DNA from: JBBTTE01 sp038064395
GTDB lineage: Bacteria; Patescibacteriota; Saccharimonadia; Saccharimonadales; UBA4665
Length of the DNA: 64,000 nt
Assembly: GCA_038064395.1 (NCBI GenBank)
Contig: JBBTTE010000003.1
Coordinates: 186,001-250,000, forward strand
Direction of reading: 5' to 3'
This document shows, in pieces, positions 27,581-36,543 of the stretch; the stretch's first letter is position 1, and each line of letters begins with the position of its first letter. Under the pieces are notes generated by a model. The model worked only from the letters and a program-made list of their open reading frames with translations, was not told the DNA's origin and searched no databases. The position numbers and the translations under genes are program-made.

Positions 27581-28075
27581 TCAGTCTAAGTTACTCTTAG
27601 TGTATGTACTCTGTCCGTTAACTTGACCTTCGTAGGTCGCAGTCAAAGTGTACTTAGCACAGGTAGTGTGATCGGCTTCACAGCTAGTGTCAGTGCTAGT
27701 CTTAACGTCATATGAGTATGACTTAGCAACTGCCGCAGCAACAAGCGCTTTGCTTGATGTAGGGTTAGAAGGATCAGTCAATGCCGTCTGGTCTAGACTC
27801 TTCATGTTAGTAGCTACCCATGTAGCTGTAAATGGAGATGTTGCAGTTCCAGTAGTCATGTCAGTCAAAGATGGGTAGTACCCGTTCTGACTAAACCATG
27901 CTTCTAGTTGAGTCTGGATAGACTGAACATCAGTCTGTCGCTTACTATTACGTGCTTTGGCTTGGATGCCACTATAGGTTGTGATTACCAACAGCGCCAA
28001 AATACCGATGACGACGATGACAATCAATAGTTCTACGATTGTAAAACCTTGGTTTTGCTTCTTAAGAGAGATCAT
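27581..28075 (-). CDS. Type IV pilin (major pilin-like)
   Basis: 164 aa. A short basic leader ISLKKQNQG is followed by the class III processing site G^FTIVELLIVIVVIGILALL, with Glu at position +5 of the mature protein, as in true pilins. After the N-terminal helix comes a soluble domain with a cysteine pair (SCEADHTTC) near the C-terminus that could form the D-region disulfide. A strong AGGAGG site, a 5' leader and a near-consensus promoter suggest high expression, fitting a major subunit. A prepilin peptidase is not in this window. Confidence 0.93.
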   Translation of the reverse strand: MISLKKQNQGFTIVELLIVIVVIGILALLVITTYSGIQAKARNSKRQTDVQSIQTQLEAWFSQNGYYPSLTDMTTGTATSPFTATWVATNMKSLDQTALTDPSNPTSSKALVAAAVAKSYSYDVKTSTDTSCEADHTTCAKYTLTATYEGQVNGQSTYTKSNLD

Positions 28076-28085
28076 TAGGACCCAC

Positions 28086-28193
28086 CCTCCTGATTATTAT
28101 TTTGTTAACTTTGTTTGATCTTGATTGCTAACACCGTAGGCGCAAGCTGCAAGTATCTGGGTATGATTATAACCATAAGCAGTATAAGGTCAA
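28086..28193 (-). promoter_or_regulatory. Strong sigma-70 promoter and Shine-Dalgarno of pilin
   Basis: On the minus strand TTGACC (28188-28193), a 16-base spacer and TATAAT (28166-28171) form one of the best promoters in the window. AGGAGG (28086-28091) lies 10 bases before the ATG. The leader is about 85 bases, unlike the leaderless-type majority. Confidence 0.85.
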
Positions 28194-28198
28194 GCTTT

Positions 28199-29476
28199 TT
28201 AGGTGCCGATATTTTTGGACAGGTTAGCAATAGGGCCCATAACAGAGGCGGCGATCAGTCCGACGCCCGCCCCAAGGAACACAATCATAATCGGCTCAAT
28301 AATGGCGGCTAGACCATCAATCAGTACTGTAACTTCTTCTTCGTAGAAGTCGGCTATCTTAGTCAGGACGGTATCTATCTGACCTGTCTCTTCACCGACC
28401 ATCAACATCTGGGCTACGATTGGCGGGAAATGCTTACTCTGACTAATTGGTTCTGATAGTTGTTTGCCGTTCTTAACTTCTTGTGCCGCAGCCGCCAACT
28501 CTTCCTCAATCACCTTGTTACCGAGAGCCGCACCGGTGACTTCTAGGGCGTCCAGAACGCTCACCCCAGCACCCATTAGTGACGCAAATGTCCGCGAGAA
28601 GCGAGCTATGGCAATCTTAAGTATTACGACTTTGACGACAGGAATCCTAAGCAGTAAGGCGTGGTATTTGTACTTACCCTTGGGTGTCTTAATGTAACGT
28701 AACAGATAGACGCCGGCGATACCACCAACTATCATAAATAGGATCATATTAGGCAGCCTATTGAATATCGGTATAGGTAGGTGACTCAGTATGGTTGGCT
28801 TGGTGCAGAAATCGCTGAAGCCGAGTAGCATCTTGGTGTATATAGGGAGCTGAGCATTTGGTCCACCTAGACTAGTCAGAATGCTGCCCAACTTAGGAAT
28901 GACGAACAACATCATGCCGAAGAAGGCTAATACAGTTATGCCCAAGATGACCATAGGGTACATCATGGCGCTCTTGATCTTCTTGCGGATACTAGCATCT
29001 TGCTCAACCTGTGTAGCCAGTCGCTTCAAGATTTCGTCAAGAATACCGCCTTCTTCTCCTGCACGAACCATGTTGACGTAAACTTCCGAGAAGACGTCAG
29101 GGAACTTACCAAAGGCGTCGCCCAAGGACAATCCGCTCTCCACATCCTTGGTGATGCTGGCAAGCACAGTGCGCATGTAGGGATTTGCCGAGTCATTTTG
29201 CAGCGCCGACAACGACCGGGCGAGCGGCACACCGGCCGTAATCATCGTAGACAGTTGCCTCGTAAAGATTACTAGATCGCTTAATTTGATCTTCTTCTTA
29301 GGGCCGAAGAGCGACTTGGACTTGTCGCCGATACTTGACTTACCAGCTGCTTTGATCAGAACTGGCTTCAAGCCTTGCTTGTGCAGCAAGTCGAGCAAGG
29401 CAGCCTTGTTGGCGGCTTCAGTGTTGCCAGTAATAGTCTTGCCGTTGGCTGTGGTGGCTTTGTAAGTAAATAGCAT
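28199..29476 (-). CDS. pilC: PilC inner-membrane platform protein (T2SF family)
   Basis: 425 aa with two copies of the type II secretion F domain: LVIFTRQLSTMITAGVPLARSL (residues about 67-88) with GLSLGDAFGKFP, and a second copy beginning FSRTFASLMGAGVSVLDALE. Three membrane helices are visible. PilC anchors the pilus motor in the inner membrane. It starts 3 bases after pilB, within one transcription unit. Confidence 0.93.
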   Translation of the reverse strand: MLFTYKATTANGKTITGNTEAANKAALLDLLHKQGLKPVLIKAAGKSSIGDKSKSLFGPKKKIKLSDLVIFTRQLSTMITAGVPLARSLSALQNDSANPYMRTVLASITKDVESGLSLGDAFGKFPDVFSEVYVNMVRAGEEGGILDEILKRLATQVEQDASIRKKIKSAMMYPMVILGITVLAFFGMMLFVIPKLGSILTSLGGPNAQLPIYTKMLLGFSDFCTKPTILSHLPIPIFNRLPNMILFMIVGGIAGVYLLRYIKTPKGKYKYHALLLRIPVVKVVILKIAIARFSRTFASLMGAGVSVLDALEVTGAALGNKVIEEELAAAAQEVKNGKQLSEPISQSKHFPPIVAQMLMVGEETGQIDTVLTKIADFYEEEVTVLIDGLAAIIEPIMIVFLGAGVGLIAASVMGPIANLSKNIGT

Positions 29477-29479
29477 GGC

Positions 29480-31303
29480 TTATTCCTGCGACGTAACGCG
29501 CAATACCTCTTCTATGGTTGTCTCGCCACGCAGACACTTAATTAATCCGTCTAGTTGCATGGTCAACATTCCGTCCTCGACGGCGGTTTTCTCAATACTA
29601 TCACTGGTGCCGTTGGCTACAATCATCTTCTGAATCGGCACGGAATTATTCAATACTTCGTAAATACCAAGTCTACCCTTGTAGCCAGAATGATTGCAGT
29701 TATCACAGCCTTCATCATGGGCTTTCCAAAGACGCTTTATAGATGTGGCCGTAGTGCTAAGCTCATTAGTCAACGAATCTTTGTCAGTGGTAGAAGTTCC
29801 GATTGTATCCTTGAGGGCGACTGCTTCCAATTCGCTAATTTTCTTAATACCACCGTTTTCACTTAACTTGAATGACTTATCAAGCTGCTTGAGAGTAGTG
29901 GCGTCTGGTTCAAACGATTCACGGCATTTAACGCATAAGCGTCTGACCAGTCGTTGGCCAATCACGACTCGAACCGTACTAGCAATCAAGAAAGGTTCTA
30001 CGCCCATCTCTAGCAACCTTGGCAGACAAGTGGCGGCATTGTTGGTGTGCAGCGTGCTGAAGACGAGGTGGCCTGTTAGAGCGGCTTGAACAGCCAAGTC
30101 GGCCGTCTCGACGTCACGAACCTCACCAACCATGATAATATTCGGATCTTGTCTAAGTAGAGCTCTAAGACCACTGGTAAATGTCATACCAGCAACTGGA
30201 TTAACTTGAGTCTGATTAGCGCCAATTACGTGATATTCAATCGGATCTTCAACGGTCGAAATATTAACACTCGGCGTATTAAGCGAACTCAGTGTGCTGA
30301 ATAGAGTAGTGGACTTACCGGAACCGGTCGGACCGGTAACCAGTACCATGCCGTGGGGTTGGACTATGGCATGCTTCAGATCCTCTAGCGCAGTGCCCCA
30401 GAAGCCAAGTTGAGTGAAGTCGGCTGGCTTGCTCGATTCGTTAAGAATACGCATAACGACTTTTTCGCCGTCTAGAATCGGCAAGGTTGAGACGCGTAGG
30501 GCATAGATAGCGCCACCAATTTCTACCTTGAATCGGCCGTCCTGCGGCGCGCGATGCTCATCAATCTTCAGATTAGACAAGATCTTGATGCGGCTGACTA
30601 GGGCGCCAAGCAGCTTACGAGGCAACTTGTTGGCTTCGCGTAGCATGCCGTCGATGCGATAGCGGATAACGACGAAGTCTTCACGCGGCTCAATGTGAAT
30701 ATCACTGGCCCCGGCTTTGACCCCGTACTCGATCAGAATGTTCACAGTCTGGGCAACTGGTGAATCCTCTGCCAAGTCATCTTCGTTGATCTCTTCATCC
30801 TTGGCGTCCTCATCATCCTTGGCAATAACCTTCGTCAACTCACTGGTGATGTTGCCACGGTATTGATCCAGTGCTGACTGCAGCAGACTTGTAGTCGTTA
30901 TGTGAACTCTAACGTCGTTGCCCAGTTGCTTCTGAAGGAAGTTCAAGCCTTGGATATCATCAGGATCTTCCATAGCCAGCAGTTTGTTGCCATCTTCGTC
31001 TACGCCAAAAACAACAGCGTTATACTGGCGAGCAATTCGCTCTGGCAGAAGCTTGAGCACTTCTTGCTTAATATCCTTGGCATTGAGCTCAATGAAAGGG
31101 ATTTCGATCTCTTCGGCATAAAGTTTCGTCAACTCTTGCTCACTAATCAAATTGTTCTTGATAACGAGATCTTGCAGAGGACGCTTCTCGGTCTTCTTCT
31201 GTTCTTGCAAGGTCGCAAGCTGTTCCTTGGTAGGATGCTTGCTTTTTTCGAGCAGCGTTTCAACCAATGAGTCGGCTATACGCATAACTCTAGCCCTGTC
31301 CAA
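29480..31303 (-). CDS. pilB: PilB pilus extension ATPase (GspE/PulE family)
   Basis: 607 aa. The N-terminal MshEN-like region (TKLYAEEIEIPFIEL) is followed by the core ATPase: Asp box around DIHIEPREDFVVIRYRIDG, Walker A GPTGSGKSTTLF, Walker B DPNIIMVGEVRD, His box GHLVFSTLHTNNA. The tetracysteine zinc site is CVKC...CDNC. The two CxxC pairs are separated by about 70 residues, longer than the usual spacing, because of a Ser/Thr-rich insertion. Confidence 0.95.
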   Translation of the reverse strand: MDRARVMRIADSLVETLLEKSKHPTKEQLATLQEQKKTEKRPLQDLVIKNNLISEQELTKLYAEEIEIPFIELNAKDIKQEVLKLLPERIARQYNAVVFGVDEDGNKLLAMEDPDDIQGLNFLQKQLGNDVRVHITTTSLLQSALDQYRGNITSELTKVIAKDDEDAKDEEINEDDLAEDSPVAQTVNILIEYGVKAGASDIHIEPREDFVVIRYRIDGMLREANKLPRKLLGALVSRIKILSNLKIDEHRAPQDGRFKVEIGGAIYALRVSTLPILDGEKVVMRILNESSKPADFTQLGFWGTALEDLKHAIVQPHGMVLVTGPTGSGKSTTLFSTLSSLNTPSVNISTVEDPIEYHVIGANQTQVNPVAGMTFTSGLRALLRQDPNIIMVGEVRDVETADLAVQAALTGHLVFSTLHTNNAATCLPRLLEMGVEPFLIASTVRVVIGQRLVRRLCVKCRESFEPDATTLKQLDKSFKLSENGGIKKISELEAVALKDTIGTSTTDKDSLTNELSTTATSIKRLWKAHDEGCDNCNHSGYKGRLGIYEVLNNSVPIQKMIVANGTSDSIEKTAVEDGMLTMQLDGLIKCLRGETTIEEVLRVTSQE

Positions 31304-31434
31304 TTTGTTTTTATGTCCACACCCATACTGTCGCTTATTTTAACAGGATACGATCAAAAACGTAAGCATCTTCAAAGGGGTCAATTATTAAGTATTAGTT
31401 AAATAACCTAAATTAATAAGCTGTAGCAATTTCC

Positions 31435-31467
31435 ACCACCTGCTGCAGGTGGTTATAGTGCTAAAAT
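31435..31467 (+). promoter_or_regulatory. recA promoter with 19-bp palindromic operator candidate
   Basis: ACCACCTGC-T-GCAGGTGGT (31435-31453) is a perfect inverted repeat with 9-bp arms. TAAAAT (31462-31467) is a likely -10, placing the -35 (about 31439-31444) within the palindrome. It lies between divergent genes and has no T-run, so it is not a terminator. An SOS-type operator is the natural reading, though it does not match the E. coli or Bacillus LexA boxes. Confidence 0.6.
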
Positions 31468-31507
31468 ATTAATAACGGGTGGTAAGCGACCATAGGAGGT
31501 TACAGCA

Positions 31508-32560
31508 ATGACAGACACCAAAAAATCAACCAAAGCGACTAAGGAACCAAAAGAATCCAAGACAGAAGCCACGGACGGTAAGGCAAAGGCTTTAGGCTTA
31601 GCGTTAGAGAGCATTGAGAAGCAGTTCGGCAAAGGTGCAATAATGAAGCTTGGTGAGTCCTCGCACGGCGCTGCCGTAGAGACCACGTCAACTGGCTCGC
31701 TTAGCCTAGATATAGCTCTAGGTGGTGGTATTCCCAGAGGTCGCGTAATCGAAATTTATGGTCCCGAATCCTCAGGAAAGACAACTCTGACTCTTCATGC
31801 TATTGCTCAAGTTCAAAAATCAGGTGGCACAGCGGCTTTCATCGACGCCGAGCACGCTCTCGATCCCGTCTATGCCAAACGAATCGGCGTTGATGTTGAG
31901 AACCTACTGCTAAGCCAGCCAGACAACGGCGAACAAGCTCTGGAGATTGTCGAGACCCTAGTCCGATCCAATGCTGTTGACCTAATTGTTGTTGACTCTG
32001 TTGCAGCCCTAGTCCCAAGAGCTGAAATCGAAGGCGAGATGGGAGACAGTCACATGGGTCTTCAGGCAAGACTCATGAGCCAAGCTCTGCGTAAGCTGAC
32101 TAGTGTCATAAGCCGCAGCAAGTCCAGTGTTATATTCATCAACCAGATTCGCATGAAGATCGGTGTAATGTTCGGCAACCCCGAGACAACTACTGGCGGT
32201 AACGCTCTCAAGTTTTATGCCTCAGTTAGAATGGATATTCGTCGAATTGGACAGATTAAGCAGGGCGAAGAGATTATTGGCAACCGTACCCGAGTTAAGG
32301 TCGTCAAGAACAAGATTGCGCCACCATTCCGTCAAGCTGAATTTGACATCATGTACAACGAGGGTATTAGTGTGGCTGGAGACGTACTTGATTTAGCCGC
32401 CGCCGCTGATATCGTTGAGAAATCAGGTGCCTGGTACGCTTACAATGACGCCAAGATCGGCCAAGGCCGTGAAGCCACCAAGACTTATCTGCAAGAGAAC
32501 CCCAAAGTTCTAGCTGAGATAGCTGCCAAAGTCCGTGCTGCCGAAGCCGCCAAGGAGTAG
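31508..32560 (+). CDS. recA: Recombinase RecA
   Basis: Central strand-exchange protein. Motifs: FGKGAIMKLGE, Walker A GPESSGKTTL, AFIDAEHALDP, VVDSVAALVPRAEIEGEMGD, and loop L2 region FINQIRMKIGVMFGNPETT (residues about 215-233). The length of 350 aa is normal. AGGAGG lies 9 bases before the ATG. The N-terminus has a Lys/Thr/Glu-rich extension of about 25 residues. It is followed by a NUDIX gene and recX. Confidence 0.98.
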   Translation: MTDTKKSTKATKEPKESKTEATDGKAKALGLALESIEKQFGKGAIMKLGESSHGAAVETTSTGSLSLDIALGGGIPRGRVIEIYGPESSGKTTLTLHAIAQVQKSGGTAAFIDAEHALDPVYAKRIGVDVENLLLSQPDNGEQALEIVETLVRSNAVDLIVVDSVAALVPRAEIEGEMGDSHMGLQARLMSQALRKLTSVISRSKSSVIFINQIRMKIGVMFGNPETTTGGNALKFYASVRMDIRRIGQIKQGEEIIGNRTRVKVVKNKIAPPFRQAEFDIMYNEGISVAGDVLDLAAAADIVEKSGAWYAYNDAKIGQGREATKTYLQENPKVLAEIAAKVRAAEAAKE

Positions 32561-32578
32561 AGCCTAACAAAACCCACC

Positions 32579-33091
32579 ATGAGCGAGCCTCAAATCCAGA
32601 TCGTGACCGAGAACGATGAACCGCTTAAAGCGGCGGATAAGAAAGACGCTTATACCAATGGCTGGTTTCACCGTATGGCTCGCGTCATGTTAGAGGATGC
32701 CGATGGTCGCGTCTTGCTACAGAAGCGCGCCGAACATATGGAGATGTATCCAGGTAGATGGGATAATTCAGCCGCTGGATACGTTGATGTAGGCGAAGAC
32801 TATATAACAGCTGCACTACGTGAGCTAAACGAAGAAATTGGCATCAAGGACGTTAAGTTACGCACATTAGGTTACTACGAATCGCGCTCCAAGTTTGACT
32901 GGCGTCTGCTTAATCGTTTCAATCGCGTCTATCGTCTGGTCGTCAGTCCGAACATCAAGTTCAAGCTTGAAGCCAAAGAGGTCGCCCACGTGCAGTGGTT
33001 TACAGTTGCTGAAGCCAGGCAGTTAATAGTCGATCATCCAGACCTAGTAACTGACGGACTAGCAGAAGTAATGAAACGGTTCTATAAGTGA
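32579..33091 (+). CDS. NUDIX hydrolase in the recA-recX operon (YfcD/IDI-like)
   Basis: 170 aa. Nudix box GYVDVGEDYITAALRELNEEIGI split over residues 62-84: G..E..A..RE..EE.G. The flanking WFHRMARVMLEDADGRVLLQKR and PGRWDNSAAGYV resemble the IDI/YfcD subgroup. The substrate is not determined. It lies 18 bases after recA and overlaps the recX GTG start, so all three genes are probably co-transcribed. A house-cleaning role in DNA repair is possible but is inference. Confidence 0.85.
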   Translation: MSEPQIQIVTENDEPLKAADKKDAYTNGWFHRMARVMLEDADGRVLLQKRAEHMEMYPGRWDNSAAGYVDVGEDYITAALRELNEEIGIKDVKLRTLGYYESRSKFDWRLLNRFNRVYRLVVSPNIKFKLEAKEVAHVQWFTVAEARQLIVDHPDLVTDGLAEVMKRFYK

Positions 33092-33687
33092 AAATCACAA
33101 GCATCAAGCAGCAAATCAAGCAGACCGGACGTTATTCAGTATATGTGGAAGGGAAGTACGCCTTTTCACTCAGCGCCGACGCCTTAATAGACAGCAAACT
33201 AGTCAACGGACAAGAATTAACCGACCAACAAGTCAGGGAATATAAGCAGCTGTCTGATGATGACAAACTTTATGCGTTAACTTTGCGATATATTGCTATA
33301 AGGCCGCGGTCAAAATGGGAAATTAAGCAGTATCTAGAGCGCAAAAAGCCCTCCCCCACCCTGTCAGATCAATTACTTAACAAGTTAAGTATTATCGCTC
33401 TAATCGATGATCAGAAATTCGCCCAGGCCTACGTAAATGATCGCCGTTTGCTCCGCCCCACCTCGCGTCGCAAAATGATTTTGGAGCTTCGACGCAAGCA
33501 TATTGCAGACGAGGTGATTAAGTCAGTGGTGGGTGATGAACCAGACGAGGAAAAGAATGCCCTAAGGGGAATAATAGAGCGCAAAAGAACCCAAACTCGA
33601 TACCAAGATGATCTCAAGTTAATGCAGTATCTTTCCAGACAAGGCTTCGGCTACGGTGACATCAAGTCTGCCCTGCAGGAAGAATAG
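33088..33687 (+). CDS. recX: Regulatory protein RecX
   Basis: RecX limits RecA filament activity. 199 aa of three-helix repeats: ALTLRYIAIRPRSKWEIKQYL, LIDDQKFAQAYVNDR and MQYLSRQGFGYGDIKSAL are typical. It starts with GTG overlapping the NUDIX stop. A palindromic site (33374-33391) lies inside the gene. Confidence 0.88.
   Translation: MKITSIKQQIKQTGRYSVYVEGKYAFSLSADALIDSKLVNGQELTDQQVREYKQLSDDDKLYALTLRYIAIRPRSKWEIKQYLERKKPSPTLSDQLLNKLSIIALIDDQKFAQAYVNDRRLLRPTSRRKMILELRRKHIADEVIKSVVGDEPDEEKNALRGIIERKRTQTRYQDDLKLMQYLSRQGFGYGDIKSALQEE
33374..33391. repeat. Palindromic site TACTTAAC-AA-GTTAAGTA in recX
   Basis: Eight-base arms around a two-base centre. Shares the core CTTAACAWGTTAAG with three other sites in the window. 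Confidence 0.65.
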
Positions 33688-33711
33688 CCCCACCCATGTT
33701 AAAGTAGAGGC

Positions 33712-34461
33712 ATGAATCGGCCCATTATCGGAGTGACCTCTGGAGAAATTACTGATAATGACTATCCATGGGCACCTGTGTCTCACGGTAAAGCGCATAC
33801 CTACACAGACTCTATAGAGCACGCTGGCGGCATCCCGATCATCATTCCGCTGTATGCCGACACTGATGCACTAAGGGTCGTTTATGAATTGTTAGACGGC
33901 TTGATGCTGACTGGCGGTAATGACCTTGACCCTGCAACTTACGGCGCTGAACCATCGCAACATACCTCCAACACCAAACCCCTGCGCGACAAGCAAGAAA
34001 TCCAGTTGCTGCAATGGGCGCTCGAAGACGATAAGCCTGTGCTAGGTATATGCCGTGGTATGCAGATAATTAACGTTTGCCTCGGCGGTACTCTCTACCA
34101 GCACATTAGTGAAGATCTACCAGAAGCTCACGAACACGATAAGTCAGCTAAGCTCGAGGACTTTAACCATCTCGTACATGAGCTGCAGATTGAGCCAAGC
34201 TCACAACTGGCACGTATTTTTGGAACAACCAATGTGCCTACCAATGGCTTACACCATCAAGCCATCAAAGATCTTGGCAAGGGGCTGATAGCTACAGCCC
34301 ATGCTGGTGACGATGTCATTGAAGCTATAGAGTTACCTACCAAGCGCTTCGTAAGTGCCGCTCAAGGTCACCCCGAGGCACTGGAGGCAGGTACTGTTCC
34401 GCTCTGGGCTAAGTGGTTCAAAGCCTTTGTGCAGAGTGCTACTGACTTCAGCCAAGCCTAG
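33712..34461 (+). CDS. Gamma-glutamyl hydrolase-like class I amidotransferase (PuuD/peptidase C26)
   Basis: 249 aa. The nucleophile elbow LGICRGMQIINVCLGGTL contains the catalytic Cys. The upstream LMLTGGNDLDPATYG and the C-terminal HHQAIKDLG with AAQGHPE give the His/Glu of the triad. Family members cleave gamma-glutamyl bonds in compounds such as gamma-Glu-GABA. A link to RimK-type glutamylation or to folate polyglutamate can be imagined, but nothing here decides. TAAAGT is 6 bases before the ATG. It shares a palindromic CTAG stop region with the convergent gene. Confidence 0.82.
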   Translation: MNRPIIGVTSGEITDNDYPWAPVSHGKAHTYTDSIEHAGGIPIIIPLYADTDALRVVYELLDGLMLTGGNDLDPATYGAEPSQHTSNTKPLRDKQEIQLLQWALEDDKPVLGICRGMQIINVCLGGTLYQHISEDLPEAHEHDKSAKLEDFNHLVHELQIEPSSQLARIFGTTNVPTNGLHHQAIKDLGKGLIATAHAGDDVIEAIELPTKRFVSAAQGHPEALEAGTVPLWAKWFKAFVQSATDFSQA

Positions 34462-34976
34462 GCCGCAGTCGCTGGAGCTGCCACTGGAGCGTTCTTGAGT
34501 AGATCGTTGATTATAATTCTCCGCGGGGTAATCTCATTAATCTGACCCCTGTCGATACTTAACGAACCGCCGGTCAAACTCTTGAGCATTGATTGTGCGA
34601 CATAGATTTTCTGGATGAACATTGTCTCTGTCTCTGTGGCGAAATCACTGACTTTGCCAACCTTGTCCTTGCTAACAGTTACGACTGGCTTACCAATCAG
34701 ATCAAACTCTAGCTCCATCACCTCCTTGAGTCTTATCAAGTCGTCTGGTTCAACTAATACGTCGTGATCGTTAACTACATAACCCTGAGGTAACATGTCA
34801 CGTATGTCTTGATAAAGCAGCACCAAGGTACTCTTGTCGAAACGGTCTTGGCAGTAAAAGCCTTCGATTTTGAGACTGTCAGGATTAATAATTGCACCAG
34901 TGATAGTGGCAATAGGAGAACCGGTTCTCAAAGATAGAATGGACTTATTAAGAAGGCTGTTGCTTAGCTGTAACAT
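34458..34976 (-). CDS. PRC-barrel-like protein
   Basis: 172 aa with two PRC-barrel-like repeats: LRTGSPIATITGAIINPDSLKI and GKPVVTVSKDKVGKVSDFATE (residues about 14-35 and 96-116). Such domains occur in RimM and photosynthetic reaction centres; free-standing ones are mostly uncharacterised. The C-terminus is Ala/Pro-rich. TATACT lies 6 bases before the ATG at 34976, so a 17-codon upstream extension is not used. Confidence 0.65.
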   Translation of the reverse strand: MLQLSNSLLNKSILSLRTGSPIATITGAIINPDSLKIEGFYCQDRFDKSTLVLLYQDIRDMLPQGYVVNDHDVLVEPDDLIRLKEVMELEFDLIGKPVVTVSKDKVGKVSDFATETETMFIQKIYVAQSMLKSLTGGSLSIDRGQINEITPRRIIINDLLKNAPVAAPATAA

Positions 34977-35112
34977 GCTTATAGTATAGCGCGTGCAACT
35001 AGCAGCTAACCAAAAACTGCACCCCAAATATTAACTTAATTAATATCTATTACACTTCCAAAGCGCTGATGCTTGGCGGTTCTCAACCTAGCTGCGTACA
35101 ATCCGACTTACC

Positions 35113-36543
35113 ATGCGGCGGATCAATGAAACACTCCAGCGTAGTTGCAGCGCAATCGTAGTAGCAAGCTTGCTTGCGGTCGGATTGCCGATGAATGTCG
35201 TGGCGGACACTGCTAGTGCCCCCTCCCTCGTCATTAGTCAGCTTAAGCTGACAAGCAGCAATGGTCAGTTCATAACGCTCTATAATGCCGGCCAAGTCGC
35301 CATCGACATGAGCAAATATCAGCTGGAGTATTTCAATAACTACGATCTAAGCAAGGCTACCAGTAGTAAGGTTATAAGCCTATCTGGTATCGTGCCGCCG
35401 CATGGTTATTATATGGTCAATGACGGGACGCTTCTACTCTGTTATCAGCTTACGGTTGATTCGGTATCGCTTGGGCTTTCGACTACCGCTGGCATGCTTG
35501 AGTTACTAGCTTTTAATCAATCTAGTGCAGGTGGATCGGCTGTGCCACTACTTCAAGATTATGTTGGTTGGTCTAAGACGGCCGCTAGTGGCGCTCAGAC
35601 TTTGCCGACCAATACCAACGCTTTCTTGCAGAGGCAGCCAATCGATTCTAGCCACAATCCCGCTATTAGTTCGCCTGGTGTAGGTAGTTGGCAGACAGTC
35701 CAGCCTGACCCTTCCAATGCTTGCAGTCTTGTTGGAGGTTCTGGTGTTGTCCAGACTGGGCTATCGCAGCTCTTGCCGTCCGGCGAGCCACCGGCAACGA
35801 TTCTATCGGCAGACACAATTGATACGCCTTTGATGTCGAGCGCCTCATTACCCGCCGCCGATATAGGCCTTATGGCTCCCAGGATCACTGAGCTTTTACC
35901 TAATCCAGATGGAACTGGCAACGACTCTACCAATGAATTTATAGAACTGTACAATCCTAACACGGCTAGCTTTGATCTAAGCGGCTTCATCTTACAAGTC
36001 GGCACAACATCGCTACATACTTATATTTTTCCCAGTGGCTCAAGCTTGGCACCTCAGAGTTTCACCGCTTTCTACTCCTCAACAACAGGACTTAGCCTGA
36101 GTAATAGTGGCGGACAAGTCAAGTTGCTAGACCCTCTAGGCAACTCGATCTCAGCAGCTGACATGTACACAACTGCCAAAGACGGCCAAGCCTGGGCACT
36201 TGCCAACGGTAAGTGGTATTGGACCACCAAGCTAACTCCATCACTAGCCAATGTGATCAATCAACCAATAGTTGCTAAGAAGTTGTCATCTAAGAAGGCT
36301 AGTTCTAAGTCCAAAAGCTCAAAGGCTACCAGCGCCAAACTCTCTAAATCTACCAACAAGACTTACGTAAACGGCCAACCAGATGAAGCCAGCACTACAC
36401 CAATCCACCCAATGGCACTTGCCCTAGTGGCCGCCGCCGCGCTAATATACGGAGCATATGAGTACCGTGCAGATCTGGCAAACCGAGTCTTCCAGCTTAG
36501 AAGCTACTTTGCGTCTAGGCGAGCAGGTCGGACAGAACCTTAG
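35113..36543 (+). CDS. Surface-anchored lamin-tail-domain protein
   Basis: 476 aa. A signal peptide (SAIVVASLLAVGLPMNVVA) is followed by two lamin-tail-like domains: residues about 37-130 (SLVISQLKLTSSNGQFITLYN) and about 255-370 (RITELLPNPDGTGNDSTNEF). Then comes a Lys/Ser-rich linker, and a C-terminal membrane helix with a short basic tail. The layout suggests a protein anchored by its C-terminus and displayed outside. The last 86 bases overlap tsaE in another frame. TACAAT lies 10 bases before the ATG. Confidence 0.75.
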   Translation: MRRINETLQRSCSAIVVASLLAVGLPMNVVADTASAPSLVISQLKLTSSNGQFITLYNAGQVAIDMSKYQLEYFNNYDLSKATSSKVISLSGIVPPHGYYMVNDGTLLLCYQLTVDSVSLGLSTTAGMLELLAFNQSSAGGSAVPLLQDYVGWSKTAASGAQTLPTNTNAFLQRQPIDSSHNPAISSPGVGSWQTVQPDPSNACSLVGGSGVVQTGLSQLLPSGEPPATILSADTIDTPLMSSASLPAADIGLMAPRITELLPNPDGTGNDSTNEFIELYNPNTASFDLSGFILQVGTTSLHTYIFPSGSSLAPQSFTAFYSSTTGLSLSNSGGQVKLLDPLGNSISAADMYTTAKDGQAWALANGKWYWTTKLTPSLANVINQPIVAKKLSSKKASSKSKSSKATSAKLSKSTNKTYVNGQPDEASTTPIHPMALALVAAAALIYGAYEYRADLANRVFQLRSYFASRRAGRTEP

